The notes under the pieces are model-generated. The model saw only the letters and a program-made list of their open reading frames with translations, was not told where the DNA came from and searched no databases. From positions 868,001-932,000 of the forward strand of contig NZ_JAUSST010000003.1 of the NCBI RefSeq assembly GCF_030812415.1: a DNA stretch of 64,000 nucleotides. Direction: 5' to 3'. Position 1 is the stretch's first letter; the number at the start of each line of letters is the position of its first letter. The DNA is from Paenibacillus harenae (lineage in GTDB: Bacteria > Bacillota > Bacilli > Paenibacillales > Paenibacillaceae). This document shows, piece by piece, positions 1-8,224 of this stretch. The translations under genes were made by a program, and so were the position numbers.

Positions 1-196
1 CGTCGTCCACCATGATCTTGCGACGGTACAAGATTATTTCGATTCCGTGCTGCTGCTTAATGTAGAACTGCAAGCCTACGGGCCTACCGAACAGGTGTTT
101 ACGCAGGAGCGGCTGCAGCAGACCTACGGAGGCAGACTGGCCTTTCTTGACCGCAGCTTTCAAGTGCCGGCTGCAGACAGCGGAAAGGGCGTGTAG
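1..196 (+). CDS. mntB: Mn/Zn ABC transporter ATP-binding protein (C-terminal end only)
   Basis: Open frame from the left edge (codons start at base 2) to TAG at 194-196. The 64 visible residues begin with VVHHDL, the H-loop of an ABC ATPase, and continue to a typical C-terminal tail (YGPTEQVF, then TYGGRL) seen in MntB/ZnuC-type metal transporter ATPases. It would energise the two permeases encoded immediately downstream (3-bp gap), which fixes its role as the nucleotide-binding subunit of a divalent metal importer at the cytoplasmic membrane. The Walker motifs and signature lie outside the window. Manganese rather than zinc is inferred from the MntC/MntD likeness of the permeases. Confidence 0.85.
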   Translation, partial: VVHHDLATVQDYFDSVLLLNVELQAYGPTEQVFTQERLQQTYGGRLAFLDRSFQVPAADSGKGV

Positions 197-199
197 CAG

Positions 200-1141
200 A
201 TGGCAAACATTTGGTCGATGATTGCGGATCCGAACATGCAATGGATCTTTCTCGGCTGCACGCTTCTTGGCCTAAGCAGCGGCGTTATCGGCAGCTTCTC
301 CTACTTGCGGAAGCAGAGCCTGATGGGCGATACGCTGGCGCATGCGGCGTTACCCGGCATCTGCATCGCGTTCATGCTTACGGGCATTAAGTCGATCGGG
401 CTATTCCTCATCGGGGCAGGCTTGGCGGGTTTGATTGCCACTTTCGGTATCGGCTATATTACCCGCCATACGAAGCTCAAGCAGGATGCGGCGATGGGCA
501 TCGTATTATCGTCTTTCTTCGGTCTTGGCATCGTGCTGCTTACCGTTATCCAGCACGGCAATTACGGCAATCAAGCCGGGCTCGATAAGTTTCTGTTCGG
601 GCAGGCGGCGTCGATGATCGGCTCCGATGTCATTACGATGTCTATTGTCTGTATCGTACTGCTGTCGATATGCACATTGCTGTTCAAGCAATTCAAGCTT
701 ATTTCTTTCGATCCGGGCTTTGCGCGCGGTCTCGGCTACCCGGTAGCCGCTCTTGAGCAACTGATGATGCTGCTTATGGTTGTTGCCGTTGTAGCGGGCA
801 TTCAAGCAGTCGGCGTCGTGCTTGTGGCGGCACTGCTTATCACGCCTGCCGTCTCGGCAAGGTATTGGACCAATAAGCTTAGCTTAATGGTCATCTTATC
901 CGGTATATTCGGCGCGGCAAGCGGTGCTGTCGGCACGCTGTTCAGCGCTTCGGTATCGAACTTGCCGACGGGACCGGTGACCGTGCTGGCGGCAACGCTC
1001 ATGTTCGGAATATCGATCTTGTTCGGGCCGCAGCGGGGCATTGTTGCGAAGCGGTTAATGCGGCAACGGGCGAAGCGTCGATTCGCGGTGCAACGAGAGA
1101 TCTCGATTCACGACAACACGAAGAAGGAGGCGGCGTTATGA
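200..1141 (+). CDS. mntC: Manganese/zinc ABC transporter permease MntC-like
   Basis: 313-residue polytopic membrane protein of the ABC-3 (ZnuB/MntC/TroC) family with about eight hydrophobic segments. Family signatures are visible: SYLRKQSLMGDTLAHAALPG near residues 34-53, a DxFLFGQAAS-like stretch near 140, and a C-terminal FGPQRGI motif. It forms the transmembrane channel of a divalent metal importer together with the downstream permease. A purine-rich AAAGGG lies about 10 bp before the ATG. It follows the ATPase gene by 3 bp and overlaps the next permease by 4 bp (ATGA), so translation is probably coupled. Zinc instead of manganese cannot be excluded from sequence. Confidence 0.88.
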   Translation: MANIWSMIADPNMQWIFLGCTLLGLSSGVIGSFSYLRKQSLMGDTLAHAALPGICIAFMLTGIKSIGLFLIGAGLAGLIATFGIGYITRHTKLKQDAAMGIVLSSFFGLGIVLLTVIQHGNYGNQAGLDKFLFGQAASMIGSDVITMSIVCIVLLSICTLLFKQFKLISFDPGFARGLGYPVAALEQLMMLLMVVAVVAGIQAVGVVLVAALLITPAVSARYWTNKLSLMVILSGIFGAASGAVGTLFSASVSNLPTGPVTVLAATLMFGISILFGPQRGIVAKRLMRQRAKRRFAVQREISIHDNTKKEAAL

Positions 1142-2010
1142 GCGACTTCTGGATTATATTGACGGGATCGCTCGTCGCAAGCTGCTGCGCGATTCTGGGC
1201 GTTTTCCTTGTCCTTCGCAAAATGGCCATGATCGGAGACGCGATCAGCCACTCTGTCATGCCGGGTATCGTCATCGCTTTCCTGCTGAGCGGATCGAGGG
1301 ATTCGGTGCTAATGATGTTCGCCGCGCTCGCGTTCGGTTTATTAACGACCTTCCTTATCCAAATGTTCCAGCAAAGCGGCATTCAATCGGATGCTTCGAT
1401 CGGCGTCGTGTTCACCGCCTTATTCGCGGTAGGCGTCGTCCTCGTCAGCTTGTTCGCCCGCCAAGTGCATCTGGATCAGGACGCGATCTTGTACGGGGAG
1501 ATCGCTTATGTGCATTGGAACATCTGGGAGCTCGGCGGCGTTAATATGGGGCCCCGGGCGGTTTGGCTGCTCGGCTTCACGCTGATGGTGATCGTCGCGG
1601 TCATTAGCCTGTTCTATAAGCAATTCAAGCTTTGCGCGTTCGATCCTGCGCTTGCCGCCGCAATCGGCATTCCTGTCGCGATCTTCCACTATTTACTCAT
1701 GGGTCTCGTGTCGATGGCAACGGTCAGTTCCTTCGAGAGCGTTGGAGCCATTCTCGTCGTCGGTCTGCTTATTATTCCGGCTTCAACGGCTTACTTGCTC
1801 ACGGAGCGGCTTGGCATGATGATCGGACTAAGCATCGGGGTAGGCATTGCAAGCACGGTGCTCGGTTATTTGGCGGCCAAAATGCTGGATGCATCGATTG
1901 CCGGCTGCATCGTATGCGCTGCGGGCGTTCTGTTCGCGCTAGCGCTGCTATTCTCGCCTTCGCAGGGCATCGTTGCGAAGAAGCTAAGACTTCGCAAGCT
2001 TGCGGCTTGA
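1138..2010 (+). CDS. mntD: Manganese/zinc ABC transporter permease MntD-like
   Basis: 290-residue ABC-3 family membrane protein, paralogous to the preceding gene: LRKMAMIGDAISHSVMPG near residues 26-43, LDQDAILYGEIAYV in the middle, and a C-terminal FSPSQGIVAKK. Two different permeases behind one ATPase is the MntBCD/TroBCD arrangement, so a heterodimeric channel is likely. The ATG shares the ATGA with the stop of the upstream gene and has an AAGGAGG eight bases before it. The solute-binding protein of the system is not in the window; by analogy it should lie upstream of the ATPase. The operon ends at the hairpin terminator just downstream. Confidence 0.88.
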   Translation: MSDFWIILTGSLVASCCAILGVFLVLRKMAMIGDAISHSVMPGIVIAFLLSGSRDSVLMMFAALAFGLLTTFLIQMFQQSGIQSDASIGVVFTALFAVGVVLVSLFARQVHLDQDAILYGEIAYVHWNIWELGGVNMGPRAVWLLGFTLMVIVAVISLFYKQFKLCAFDPALAAAIGIPVAIFHYLLMGLVSMATVSSFESVGAILVVGLLIIPASTAYLLTERLGMMIGLSIGVGIASTVLGYLAAKMLDASIAGCIVCAAGVLFALALLFSPSQGIVAKKLRLRKLAA

Positions 2011-2031
2011 ATATAGAAATATGCATGAGGG

Positions 2032-2080
2032 AAAGCACTCGCAGAATCGGCCTTGCAGCCGCTTGCGGGTGCTTTATTTT
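2032..2080 (+). terminator. Rho-independent terminator of the mnt operon
   Basis: Arms AAAGCACTCGCA (2032-2043) and TGCGGGTGCTTT (2064-2075) pair with one mismatch, followed by a T-rich run. It lies 21 bp after the mntD stop. Confidence 0.75.
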
Positions 2081-2324
2081 GCAAATTTCGACTTTTATGA
2101 AACTATCTAATAACGTTTAGAATATTTGGAATATATTTTATTTAGAGGGATAAAGGAGACAGGTGGAGAATGAGTCGATCAAATTCGAATAGAGTTTCGA
2201 TAGAAGGCTCGGCGCAGTAAGCCGATGAAGTGAGGAGCTTGCGGAGGGCTGCGATAGCGGCTTAAAGCAAGCTTCTTCTTTTTGAACGCCTCGAGGAGTT
2301 GATGGTGCTCGATAATACTTTCGT
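2081..2324 (+). other. Intergenic stretch with a second hairpin, no supported gene
   Basis: Between the mnt terminator and the promoter of the HAD gene there is no convincing gene. A 16-codon reading frame at 2170-2220 has a purine-rich upstream stretch but is too short to support. A second stem is visible: GAGGAGCTTGC near 2233 with GCAAGCTTCTTC near 2267-2278 followed by T residues, enclosing a GC-rich loop. This could be a terminator of a small transcript starting around 2100, or a backup terminator. Confidence 0.35.
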
Positions 2325-2352
2325 TTGGATTATGCTGCAAATGTGCTAAAAT
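2325..2352 (+). promoter_or_regulatory. Putative sigma-A promoter of the HAD gene
   Basis: TTGGAT (2325-2330) and TAAAAT (2347-2352) separated by 16 bp, 74 bp before the start codon of the HAD phosphatase gene. Assigned by motif only. Confidence 0.45.
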
Positions 2353-2425
2353 AACGGAGTCAACTAAAGATCAAAATTTTAGATGCGAGCCGTTTACGCT
2401 TGGCTGCCGGGAGGACTTACATAAG

Positions 2426-3178
2426 ATGTCGAAGTACAAATTGGTTGCATTGGATATGGACGGAACGCTGCTGAACGAACAAAGCGAGATTAGCGCGGAG
2501 AATGCCGAATGGATACGGAAGGCGCTTGATGCCGGCGTTATTGTCAGCTTCTCGACCGGAAGAGGCTTCCAAAGCGCATTGCCTTTTGCAGAACAGCTGG
2601 GGCTGGATACCCCAATGATTACGGTAAACGGAAGCGAGATTTGGCATAAGCCGCATGTGCTGTATAAGCGGACGCATCTGAGTTCCGTGTACGTGAAGCG
2701 CATGCACGAGCTTGCTCTTAAGCACGGTGAGCCGTGGTTCTGGGCTTACACGACGGATACGGTGTACAATAAGGAAAAGTGGATCGATCCGGCTGCCGGC
2801 TACGATTCCTATCATTGGCTCAAATTCGGTTATTACACGGAGGATGATGTAGCTAGAAATGAAATTTTGGCAGAGGTTCAAAGCTGGGGAGCGCTTGAGA
2901 TTACGAACTCCTCGCCGTGGAATCTGGAGATGAATCCGCAAGGCGTCTCCAAGGCGAGCGCGCTTCGCGACTTATGCGAACTGCTGGATATCGATATGTC
3001 TTCGGTTGTCGCGGTCGGTGACAGTCTAAACGATATCGCGGCTATCCGCGAGGCGGGATTAGGCGTAGCCATGGGCAATGCCCAGCAAGCGGTCAAGGAC
3101 GCGGCCAACGCCGTTACGCTTACCAACGACGAACATGGTGTCGCAGAGGTTATTAAACGTTATGTTTTGAAAGGATGA
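2426..3178 (+). CDS. Cof-type HAD-IIB family phosphatase
   Basis: 250-residue haloacid-dehalogenase-like hydrolase. Motif I is LDMDGTLLN (residues 9-17, nucleophile Asp10 and acid Asp12), motif II is SFSTGR (about residues 45-50), and motif IV is GDSLNDIAA near 195. The long central cap with an alpha/beta fold is typical of Cof/YidA-like HAD-IIB enzymes, which dephosphorylate sugar phosphates or related cytosolic metabolites; the substrate cannot be told from sequence. A GGGAGG precedes the ATG at somewhat long spacing. Six bases separate it from the DUF456 gene, so the two are probably co-transcribed. Confidence 0.88.
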   Translation: MSKYKLVALDMDGTLLNEQSEISAENAEWIRKALDAGVIVSFSTGRGFQSALPFAEQLGLDTPMITVNGSEIWHKPHVLYKRTHLSSVYVKRMHELALKHGEPWFWAYTTDTVYNKEKWIDPAAGYDSYHWLKFGYYTEDDVARNEILAEVQSWGALEITNSSPWNLEMNPQGVSKASALRDLCELLDIDMSSVVAVGDSLNDIAAIREAGLGVAMGNAQQAVKDAANAVTLTNDEHGVAEVIKRYVLKG

Positions 3179-3184
3179 TCAGCT

Positions 3185-3667
3185 ATGGAAATATTAGGTT
3201 GGATTCTTGTCGTAGCGCTGTTTATTGTGGGGATGGCAGGAGCGATATATCCAATCTTGCCGGGCGTGCTCGCTATTTACGCCGCATTTTTTGTGTATGG
3301 GTTCTTTTTCTCGTTCGGCGACTTTGACGTCTTCTTCTGGATCATTCAAACGATCATATTGGTGGTTCTGTTCATAGCCGATTATGCAGTCAGCGCCTGG
3401 GGCGTCAAGCGATTCGGCGGCAATCGGGCATCCGTCGTCGGAAGCACGATCGGCCTTATTTTTGGTCCATTCATCATTCCGGCTTTCGGTCTTATTATCG
3501 GACCGTTCGCAGGAGCCGTTATTGGCGAGCTGATCGTGGGCACAGAGTACAAGAAAGCGCTCAAGGCAGGCTGGGGCGCCGTTGTCGGCTTATTCACAAG
3601 CGTAGTCGTAAAAGTTATTCTTCAAGCCGTTATGATCATCCTGTTCGTATTGTGGCTTATATTCTAA
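3185..3667 (+). CDS. DUF456 family membrane protein
   Basis: 160-residue, strongly hydrophobic protein with several glycine-rich transmembrane helices and the DUF456 pattern: GWILVVALFIVGMAG at the start, YPILPGVL after it, and the repeated GxxxG-like stretch FGPFIIPAFGLIIGPFAGAV in the middle. The function of the family is unknown. The Shine-Dalgarno AAAGGATG overlaps the stop of the HAD gene. No charged catalytic motif is visible. It is annotated as an integral membrane protein of unknown role; membership of the family is clear. Confidence 0.85.
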   Translation: MEILGWILVVALFIVGMAGAIYPILPGVLAIYAAFFVYGFFFSFGDFDVFFWIIQTIILVVLFIADYAVSAWGVKRFGGNRASVVGSTIGLIFGPFIIPAFGLIIGPFAGAVIGELIVGTEYKKALKAGWGAVVGLFTSVVVKVILQAVMIILFVLWLIF

Positions 3668-3732
3668 TTTTAAAAATAATGCAGATTCATGGGGCGCTTA
3701 ATAAAGGCTCTATCGTGTAAGACATAAGCAAA

Positions 3733-3778
3733 ATGCGTGATAGGCGCTCACTCCTTAGTGATGACCGTAATCACGCAT
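3733..3778. promoter_or_regulatory. Nested inverted repeat in the leader of the flippase gene
   Basis: ATGCGTGAT (3733-3741) and ATCACGCAT (3770-3778) form a perfect 9-bp outer stem; inside it TCACT (3748-3752) and AGTGA (3757-3761) form a second stem. The structure ends seven bases before the Shine-Dalgarno of the next gene and lacks a T-run, so a leader or operator role is more likely than termination. Confidence 0.45.
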
Positions 3779-3788
3779 CGCAATAGGA

Positions 3789-5453
3789 GTGAAAGACATA
3801 GCCTCTCAATTATTGAAGAAAGACTCGTTGATTAAGGGTACGCTCATACTGGCGGCCGCAGCGTTGACAGCCCGGTTTCTCGGGCTCTTTCAACGTGTGC
3901 CGCTCGATTATATGCTGGATAAGGACGGGCAGTTGGCGTTTGCCGTTGCCAATCAAGTGTATTTGCTGCTGCTTGTTGTCGCCACGGGCGGCATTCCAAG
4001 CGCAATAAGCAAGATGGTCTCGCAGCGCTATGCGCTGGGCAGACCGGAGGAAGCAAGGCGTATTTACAAGGCGGCGCTTCTATTCGGCGCCGTTGCGGGC
4101 GTGCTTCTGACGACGGCCATGTTCATTCTGGCGCCGGTCTATACCGACATCGTTAAGAAGCCGATTGCGGAATTGGCGGTAAGAGCCATTGCGCCGGCGT
4201 TGCTGCTGTTCCCGATTATCGCGATGATGCGCGGTTACTTCCAAGGCAGACAGTTCATGGCTGCCGGCGGCGTTTCGCAGATCATTGAACAAATATTGCG
4301 CGTGATCGGCGGTATCGGACTCGCGCTTATCGTGCTGGCTTGGGGCTGGGGCGACGCTTGGGGCGCGGCAGCCGCGACGTTCGGCAGCGTATTCGGCAGT
4401 ATCGGCGCGTTCGCGGTCATGGTGTGGTACGGACGGAAGCTAAGACGCCAAGACTTGGCCGAGCAGGCGAAGAAGGGGAGCAGCTATCTTCGTTCGCGGA
4501 GCGGAAGCGGCTCGGCATTGCCTTTCCGCTCGATCTATAAGGAAATATTCAGCATGTCCCTACCGGCGGTCGTAACGGCGATGACGGTACAGTTTCTATA
4601 CACGTTCGACTCTACGCTGTTCATCCGGCTGACCGAACGGTTCTATGATCTAGAGACGGCAACGCATGTATTCGCCGACTATACGATAAAGGCCATGTCG
4701 CTTGCCGGCATCCCGCCAATATTAGCGATTGCGCTTGGAGCATCGATTATTCCGGTCATATCATCGGCCTTCTCGGTCGGGAATATGAACGAGGTACAGC
4801 GCCAATCATCGCTTGTGATGCGGATTGTCTGCTTTACGGGCGTCCCGATTGCACTGCTCCTTACGGTTGCTGCCTATTCGGTGACCGGATTCCTGTTCAG
4901 CAGTCCTAGCGGCAGCGGCACGGTCGCATTGCTAACGTTGGGAACGATCTTTCAAATTACGATGATGACGACGAACTCGATTTTGTACGGGCTTGGCAAG
5001 CCGAAGAAGCCGATGTATCACACCTTCTTCGGCTTAGCGCTCAAAGTGGTGTTCAGCATTGCGCTTGCTCCGTTCCTTGGCGTGTACGGGCTTATTATCG
5101 CTTCCTCGATTTGCTTCATCGTTATTACGATGTTGAACGTTGCTTCCATTTGGCGAATCGTGAAGCTTAGCGTGCTCGGACGGCGCTGGGGTACCTACAT
5201 GATCGCGGTTGCAGTCTCTGCGCTTGCTGGCTGGGGTGCAGAGAATGGCATCCTCGCTTGGACGGAAGGATGGCCGGACAAGCTGTCCTATTTGGTAGCA
5301 GGCATCGTTACGGCCGCTGTCGTCGGCGCTCTGTATCTCGCGCTGCTCGCGGCGCTTCGCGTCATTACGCCGGAGGATGTCCGTTCCTTCCCGGGACCGC
5401 TGCGCAAGCTGCTCACGAAGGTGCTGAAGCCTTTTTACCGCAAGGCGTTATAG
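3789..5453 (+). CDS. MVF-superfamily polysaccharide flippase (SpoVB/YtgP-like)
   Basis: About 550-residue membrane protein with some 14 hydrophobic segments and the mouse-virulence-factor/MATE-like pattern: an N-terminal KGTLILAAAALTARFLGLF, FPIIAMMRGYFQG near residue 145, and SLAGIPPILAIALGASIIP near 310. Relatives flip lipid-linked precursors of cell wall, cortex or exopolysaccharide (MurJ/YtgP, SpoVB); which of these applies is not decidable here. The start is uncertain: GTG at 3789 overlaps the AGGAG (3785-3789), an ATA codon at 3798 has ideal 8-base spacing, and a TTG at 3828 would begin right at the conserved part. GTG is given because it is the first standard start. Confidence 0.82.
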   Translation: MKDIASQLLKKDSLIKGTLILAAAALTARFLGLFQRVPLDYMLDKDGQLAFAVANQVYLLLLVVATGGIPSAISKMVSQRYALGRPEEARRIYKAALLFGAVAGVLLTTAMFILAPVYTDIVKKPIAELAVRAIAPALLLFPIIAMMRGYFQGRQFMAAGGVSQIIEQILRVIGGIGLALIVLAWGWGDAWGAAAATFGSVFGSIGAFAVMVWYGRKLRRQDLAEQAKKGSSYLRSRSGSGSALPFRSIYKEIFSMSLPAVVTAMTVQFLYTFDSTLFIRLTERFYDLETATHVFADYTIKAMSLAGIPPILAIALGASIIPVISSAFSVGNMNEVQRQSSLVMRIVCFTGVPIALLLTVAAYSVTGFLFSSPSGSGTVALLTLGTIFQITMMTTNSILYGLGKPKKPMYHTFFGLALKVVFSIALAPFLGVYGLIIASSICFIVITMLNVASIWRIVKLSVLGRRWGTYMIAVAVSALAGWGAENGILAWTEGWPDKLSYLVAGIVTAAVVGALYLALLAALRVITPEDVRSFPGPLRKLLTKVLKPFYRKAL

Positions 5454-5470
5454 GAGAAACACAATAATGC

Positions 5471-5508
5471 AACTCCCATGGTCGCTATGACCATGGGGGT
5501 TGTTGTAT
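5471..5508 (+). terminator. Rho-independent terminator
   Basis: AACTCCCATGGTC and GACCATGGGGGTT pair around a short loop (5471-5502), followed by TGTTGT. Lies 17 bp after the flippase stop. Confidence 0.85.
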
Positions 5509-5537
5509 GAACTCATAATATGATTAAATCAAATAGA

Positions 5538-5862
5538 GGGGGCTGTCCCAAAAGCCAATGGCTTAGGGACGGCCCCTTTGTGCGTACACAGCTAACCTCT
5601 GACTGCTATGTTGACTTTTGCAGAAACTTTGGGCGGAATTAATGGCGGTGGGGAGCTATGTTGGATTCTCGCAGTAACTTTGAGCGGAGCGGTTGACGGC
5701 ATTTTGGGTACAAAACCGAGGTCTATGTTGCGAATATCCAATATAGCTCTCGATATGGAGCGAAGAGCGAAACAGCCTAAAGTTGCTGCATTGATCCAGT
5801 ATAACTTCGATCAATCCACGCCATGAACGAACCTTCGCCCAACACTTTTTGAGACAGCCTCC
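5538..5862. mobile_element. MITE-like element with terminal inverted repeats
   Basis: Left end GGGGGCTGTCCCAAAA (5538-5553) and the reverse complement of the right end, GGAGGCTGTCTCAAAA (5847-5862), match at 14 of 16 positions. The 4-bp sequence TAGA flanks both sides (5534-5537 and 5863-5866), consistent with a target-site duplication. The 325-bp interior codes for nothing convincing. The left end also forms a hairpin with GGGACGGCCCC at about 5566-5576. An internal partial duplication is visible (two GCTATGTTG...CGCAGTAACTTT-like units). A diverged copy lies at 30978-31222. The ends resemble those of IS-type transposons, so mobilisation in trans is inferred. Confidence 0.7.
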
Positions 5863-5990
5863 TAGAAATTTGATAGGGATATATATTAGCCCATCTTAAG
5901 AGAACGGGGTATAAGTATAATTTGGAATTTGGATTAAGTACAGCATCTTTGATGGAGAAACTTAAGGTAGACTAGTCGCGCTTCCATACA

Positions 5991-6019
5991 TTTACACGCA
6001 ATGGATGCTCTAGTATAAT
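5991..6019 (+). promoter_or_regulatory. Sigma-A promoter of the lipoprotein gene
   Basis: TTTACA (5991-5996), 17-bp spacer, TATAAT (6014-6019), 43 bp before the start codon. Confidence 0.8.
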
Positions 6020-6061
6020 GATAACAGTTTAATAGACGAGTGTTGAAGGGGAGAATGGACA

Positions 6062-7660
6062 TTGATTAAGAGATTAGGAAAACCAAGCAAGCTGATGCTC
6101 CTAATGCTTGCGCTTGTACTTGTATTCGTAGCGGGCTGTCAAGCGATTGGAGGCGTCGATCTGAATGCCGTATTGAAAAACTCGCTTAAAGTGACTTCGA
6201 GCGAAAGCAAGCAGACGGTGGCGTTTAAGCTGGAACTTGATGAAGCAGCATTCGATGATCTAACGGATGAAGAGATTGCCATTTATAAGTTATTATCTAA
6301 CATAGAGCTGCAATTGAATGATGTGAAGATGGAAGATAGCTCTAATGCATCGTTTAACGGCAAGCTCGTGCTTGGCGGAGCGGCCTCCATCGGCTTCTCG
6401 ATGAAGATGAACGAAAAACAAGCAATTGTAGAGATCGAAGGCGCAAAGCAGCCGTTCGCGTTCGATATGACAGGAACGGTACTCACTGAGTTGGCAGGCA
6501 TTAGCCCGGCGGCCGGTACTCCTGCTGCAAACGACGAGTCGTTGACGGCGCTTGGCCACGCGCTCATCGATACGATTGGCGGTTACGCAATCGATAATCT
6601 TCCTAACCCGGAGAAGATCGAAGTGAAACCGACGACGGAGACGATTAACGGCGAATCGACTGCTCTTATGCAAGTGCACACCGAGATGGACGGCAAGGCG
6701 ATATGGGCATGGGTGAAAAAATATGTAGATGCGCTCGTTGCCGATAAGGCAGGCCTGGAAAAAATGATCAAAGGTGTTGTAGAAGTGCTCTCGAGCGATC
6801 CTGACGTATGGGAAACGCTTGGCACCGTCAATCCGTTCGAGGAGAGCGGAGAGCTTGATGCGCCAACGCCAGACGAGCTTATCCAGCAAGGTATCGATGA
6901 AGCCGTTGCGATGCTGGAGGAATTGCAGGCAGAGCTGAAAGCGATGGAAACGGAGGATCCGGAATCAATCGACATGCTGCTCGGCGATAACTTGACCGTG
7001 ACGGCGGATGTTTACGTGGACACGAAGCTCGATATTCGCAAGCAAGCTTTCGAGCTTTCCTATACGCTGCCGACTGAAGAAGAGGAGGAGCTGGCTCTTT
7101 TCCCGATTAAGGGCTTTACGGTGACCTCTACAAGCGAATTATGGAATGTCAATGAAGCGGTAAAAGCAGATGAAGTTACCGTGCCGGAAACGGCTGTCGA
7201 GCTCGAGCAGCTGCTGGAACTGAATAGCTATCGGTTCATGAAGATGTTCAAGGACGATTCGGCGGTATATGATATATTGAAAAATAAATTGCATTTGAAC
7301 CAACAATCCGTCAGCTTCTATACGGACAGCTATTACAATCCTCCGATCGTGGTTCAAGGAGGAATAACGCTTGTCCCGCTTCGATCTACGGCGGACGCGT
7401 TTAGCGGTGTGATTACGTACGATCCGAAGTCGAAGGGCATTCAATTGTTCGACGAGCCGACAGGCACTACGATTGAACTGAAGATCGGAAGCGACAAGGT
7501 GCTCGTTAACGGCGTTAGCGCAACTTGGTCATTCCCGGTGACAAGCGTGGGCGGTACAGCCTACGTGCCGGCTCGCAGCCTAAGCAATACGCTGAAAGCG
7601 AAGCTGGCGTGGTCGGATTTGTTCGATGAGAAAATATTGACGATCGAGCGTGAAGTATAA
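6062..7660 (+). CDS. Lipoprotein with copper amine oxidase-like N-terminal domain
   Basis: 532-residue secreted lipoprotein. A TTG start is supported by a GGGGAG eight bases upstream. The signal peptide MLLMLALVLVFVAGC gives a lipobox ending at the Cys near residue 26. The middle (about 50-380) is acidic and unrecognised, although its repeated helical and beta character resembles lipoproteins of the LppX/DUF6612 type. The C-terminal about 110 residues contain the copper-amine-oxidase-like beta-domain, with ITLVPLRSTADAF and AYVPARSLSNTL motifs, common in Paenibacillus cell-surface proteins. The domain does not imply oxidase activity. It is monocistronic behind its own promoter. Role at the cell envelope is inferred. 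Confidence 0.78.
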   Translation: MIKRLGKPSKLMLLMLALVLVFVAGCQAIGGVDLNAVLKNSLKVTSSESKQTVAFKLELDEAAFDDLTDEEIAIYKLLSNIELQLNDVKMEDSSNASFNGKLVLGGAASIGFSMKMNEKQAIVEIEGAKQPFAFDMTGTVLTELAGISPAAGTPAANDESLTALGHALIDTIGGYAIDNLPNPEKIEVKPTTETINGESTALMQVHTEMDGKAIWAWVKKYVDALVADKAGLEKMIKGVVEVLSSDPDVWETLGTVNPFEESGELDAPTPDELIQQGIDEAVAMLEELQAELKAMETEDPESIDMLLGDNLTVTADVYVDTKLDIRKQAFELSYTLPTEEEEELALFPIKGFTVTSTSELWNVNEAVKADEVTVPETAVELEQLLELNSYRFMKMFKDDSAVYDILKNKLHLNQQSVSFYTDSYYNPPIVVQGGITLVPLRSTADAFSGVITYDPKSKGIQLFDEPTGTTIELKIGSDKVLVNGVSATWSFPVTSVGGTAYVPARSLSNTLKAKLAWSDLFDEKILTIEREV

Positions 7661-7718
7661 CCTTCAGGTCTGGAACAGATGTTAAGATTACGAAAGCGCA
7701 GGAAGCAGAGGTGGAAAT

Positions 7719-8066
7719 ATGGAGAAATTAACGACCGAAGAAGCCTTTCGCTCCGCAGTAGCAAGCGAAGGCCTTACGATTGCCGTATTCAAGACGACCT
7801 GGTGCGGGGATTGTCATTTTATTAATCCTTTCATGCCCGATGTGGAGAAGAAGTACGAGGGCCAAGTGAAGTTCATTGAGCTGGATCGCGACGATCTGCC
7901 GGATTTGTGCTCAGAGCTTAACATTCTGGGCATTCCGAGCTTCATTGCTTTTCGCCAAAGTCAAGAGCTTGTACGGTTCGTAAGCAAGCTGCGCAAGACG
8001 CGCGAGGAGATCGAGGAGTTCGTCGATCGAGCGATCGCGGTTAGCGCCGCGATGGAAAGCAAATAA
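7719..8066 (+). CDS. Thioredoxin-like protein, YtpP family
   Basis: 115 residues with a thioredoxin fold and the redox motif WCGDC (residues 28-32), followed by a cis-proline turn in LGIPSF near residue 71. YtpP-like proteins are small cytosolic thiol-disulfide exchangers. No signal peptide is visible. The first Cys of the motif and the second at +3 are both present, so redox activity is plausible. A Shine-Dalgarno-like AGAGGTGG precedes the ATG. It ends 6 bp before a strong hairpin terminator and may be transcribed with the upstream lipoprotein gene (58-bp gap without a terminator). Confidence 0.85.
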   Translation: MEKLTTEEAFRSAVASEGLTIAVFKTTWCGDCHFINPFMPDVEKKYEGQVKFIELDRDDLPDLCSELNILGIPSFIAFRQSQELVRFVSKLRKTREEIEEFVDRAIAVSAAMESK

Positions 8067-8071
8067 TAGAA

Positions 8072-8121
8072 GGTCCGCGTTAAGGGAGCTGTTGTCCCGC
8101 GACGCGGACTTTCCTTTTTTT
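8072..8121 (+). terminator. Rho-independent terminator
   Basis: GTCCGCGT and ACGCGGAC arms (about 8073-8109) followed by CTTTCCTTTTTTT. Confidence 0.85.
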
Positions 8122-8164
8122 AATAAACGTTCATACGTAAGTGTCACATTTTCAACATGGCTTT

Positions 8165-8179
8165 TGACAATTGTTATCG
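8165..8179. promoter_or_regulatory. Fur/PerR-like box before ctaA
   Basis: TGACAATTGTTATCG resembles the 7-1-7 Fur box TGATAATnATTATCA with three differences. It is just upstream of a TATAAT hexamer (8181-8186), so a bound repressor would block the ctaA promoter. Motif match only. Confidence 0.35.
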
Positions 8180-8224
8180 ATATAATTGAAAGGTGATTAA
8201 TTCCTGAAAAAAGGTGATTTTATT

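Noticed and set aside
2170..2220. 16-codon peptide with a purine-rich leader
   Set aside because: Too short and no conservation evidence; lies in a terminator-rich intergenic region.
5608..5826. 72-codon frame inside the MITE-like element
   Set aside because: No ribosome site and the related copy does not keep the frame.
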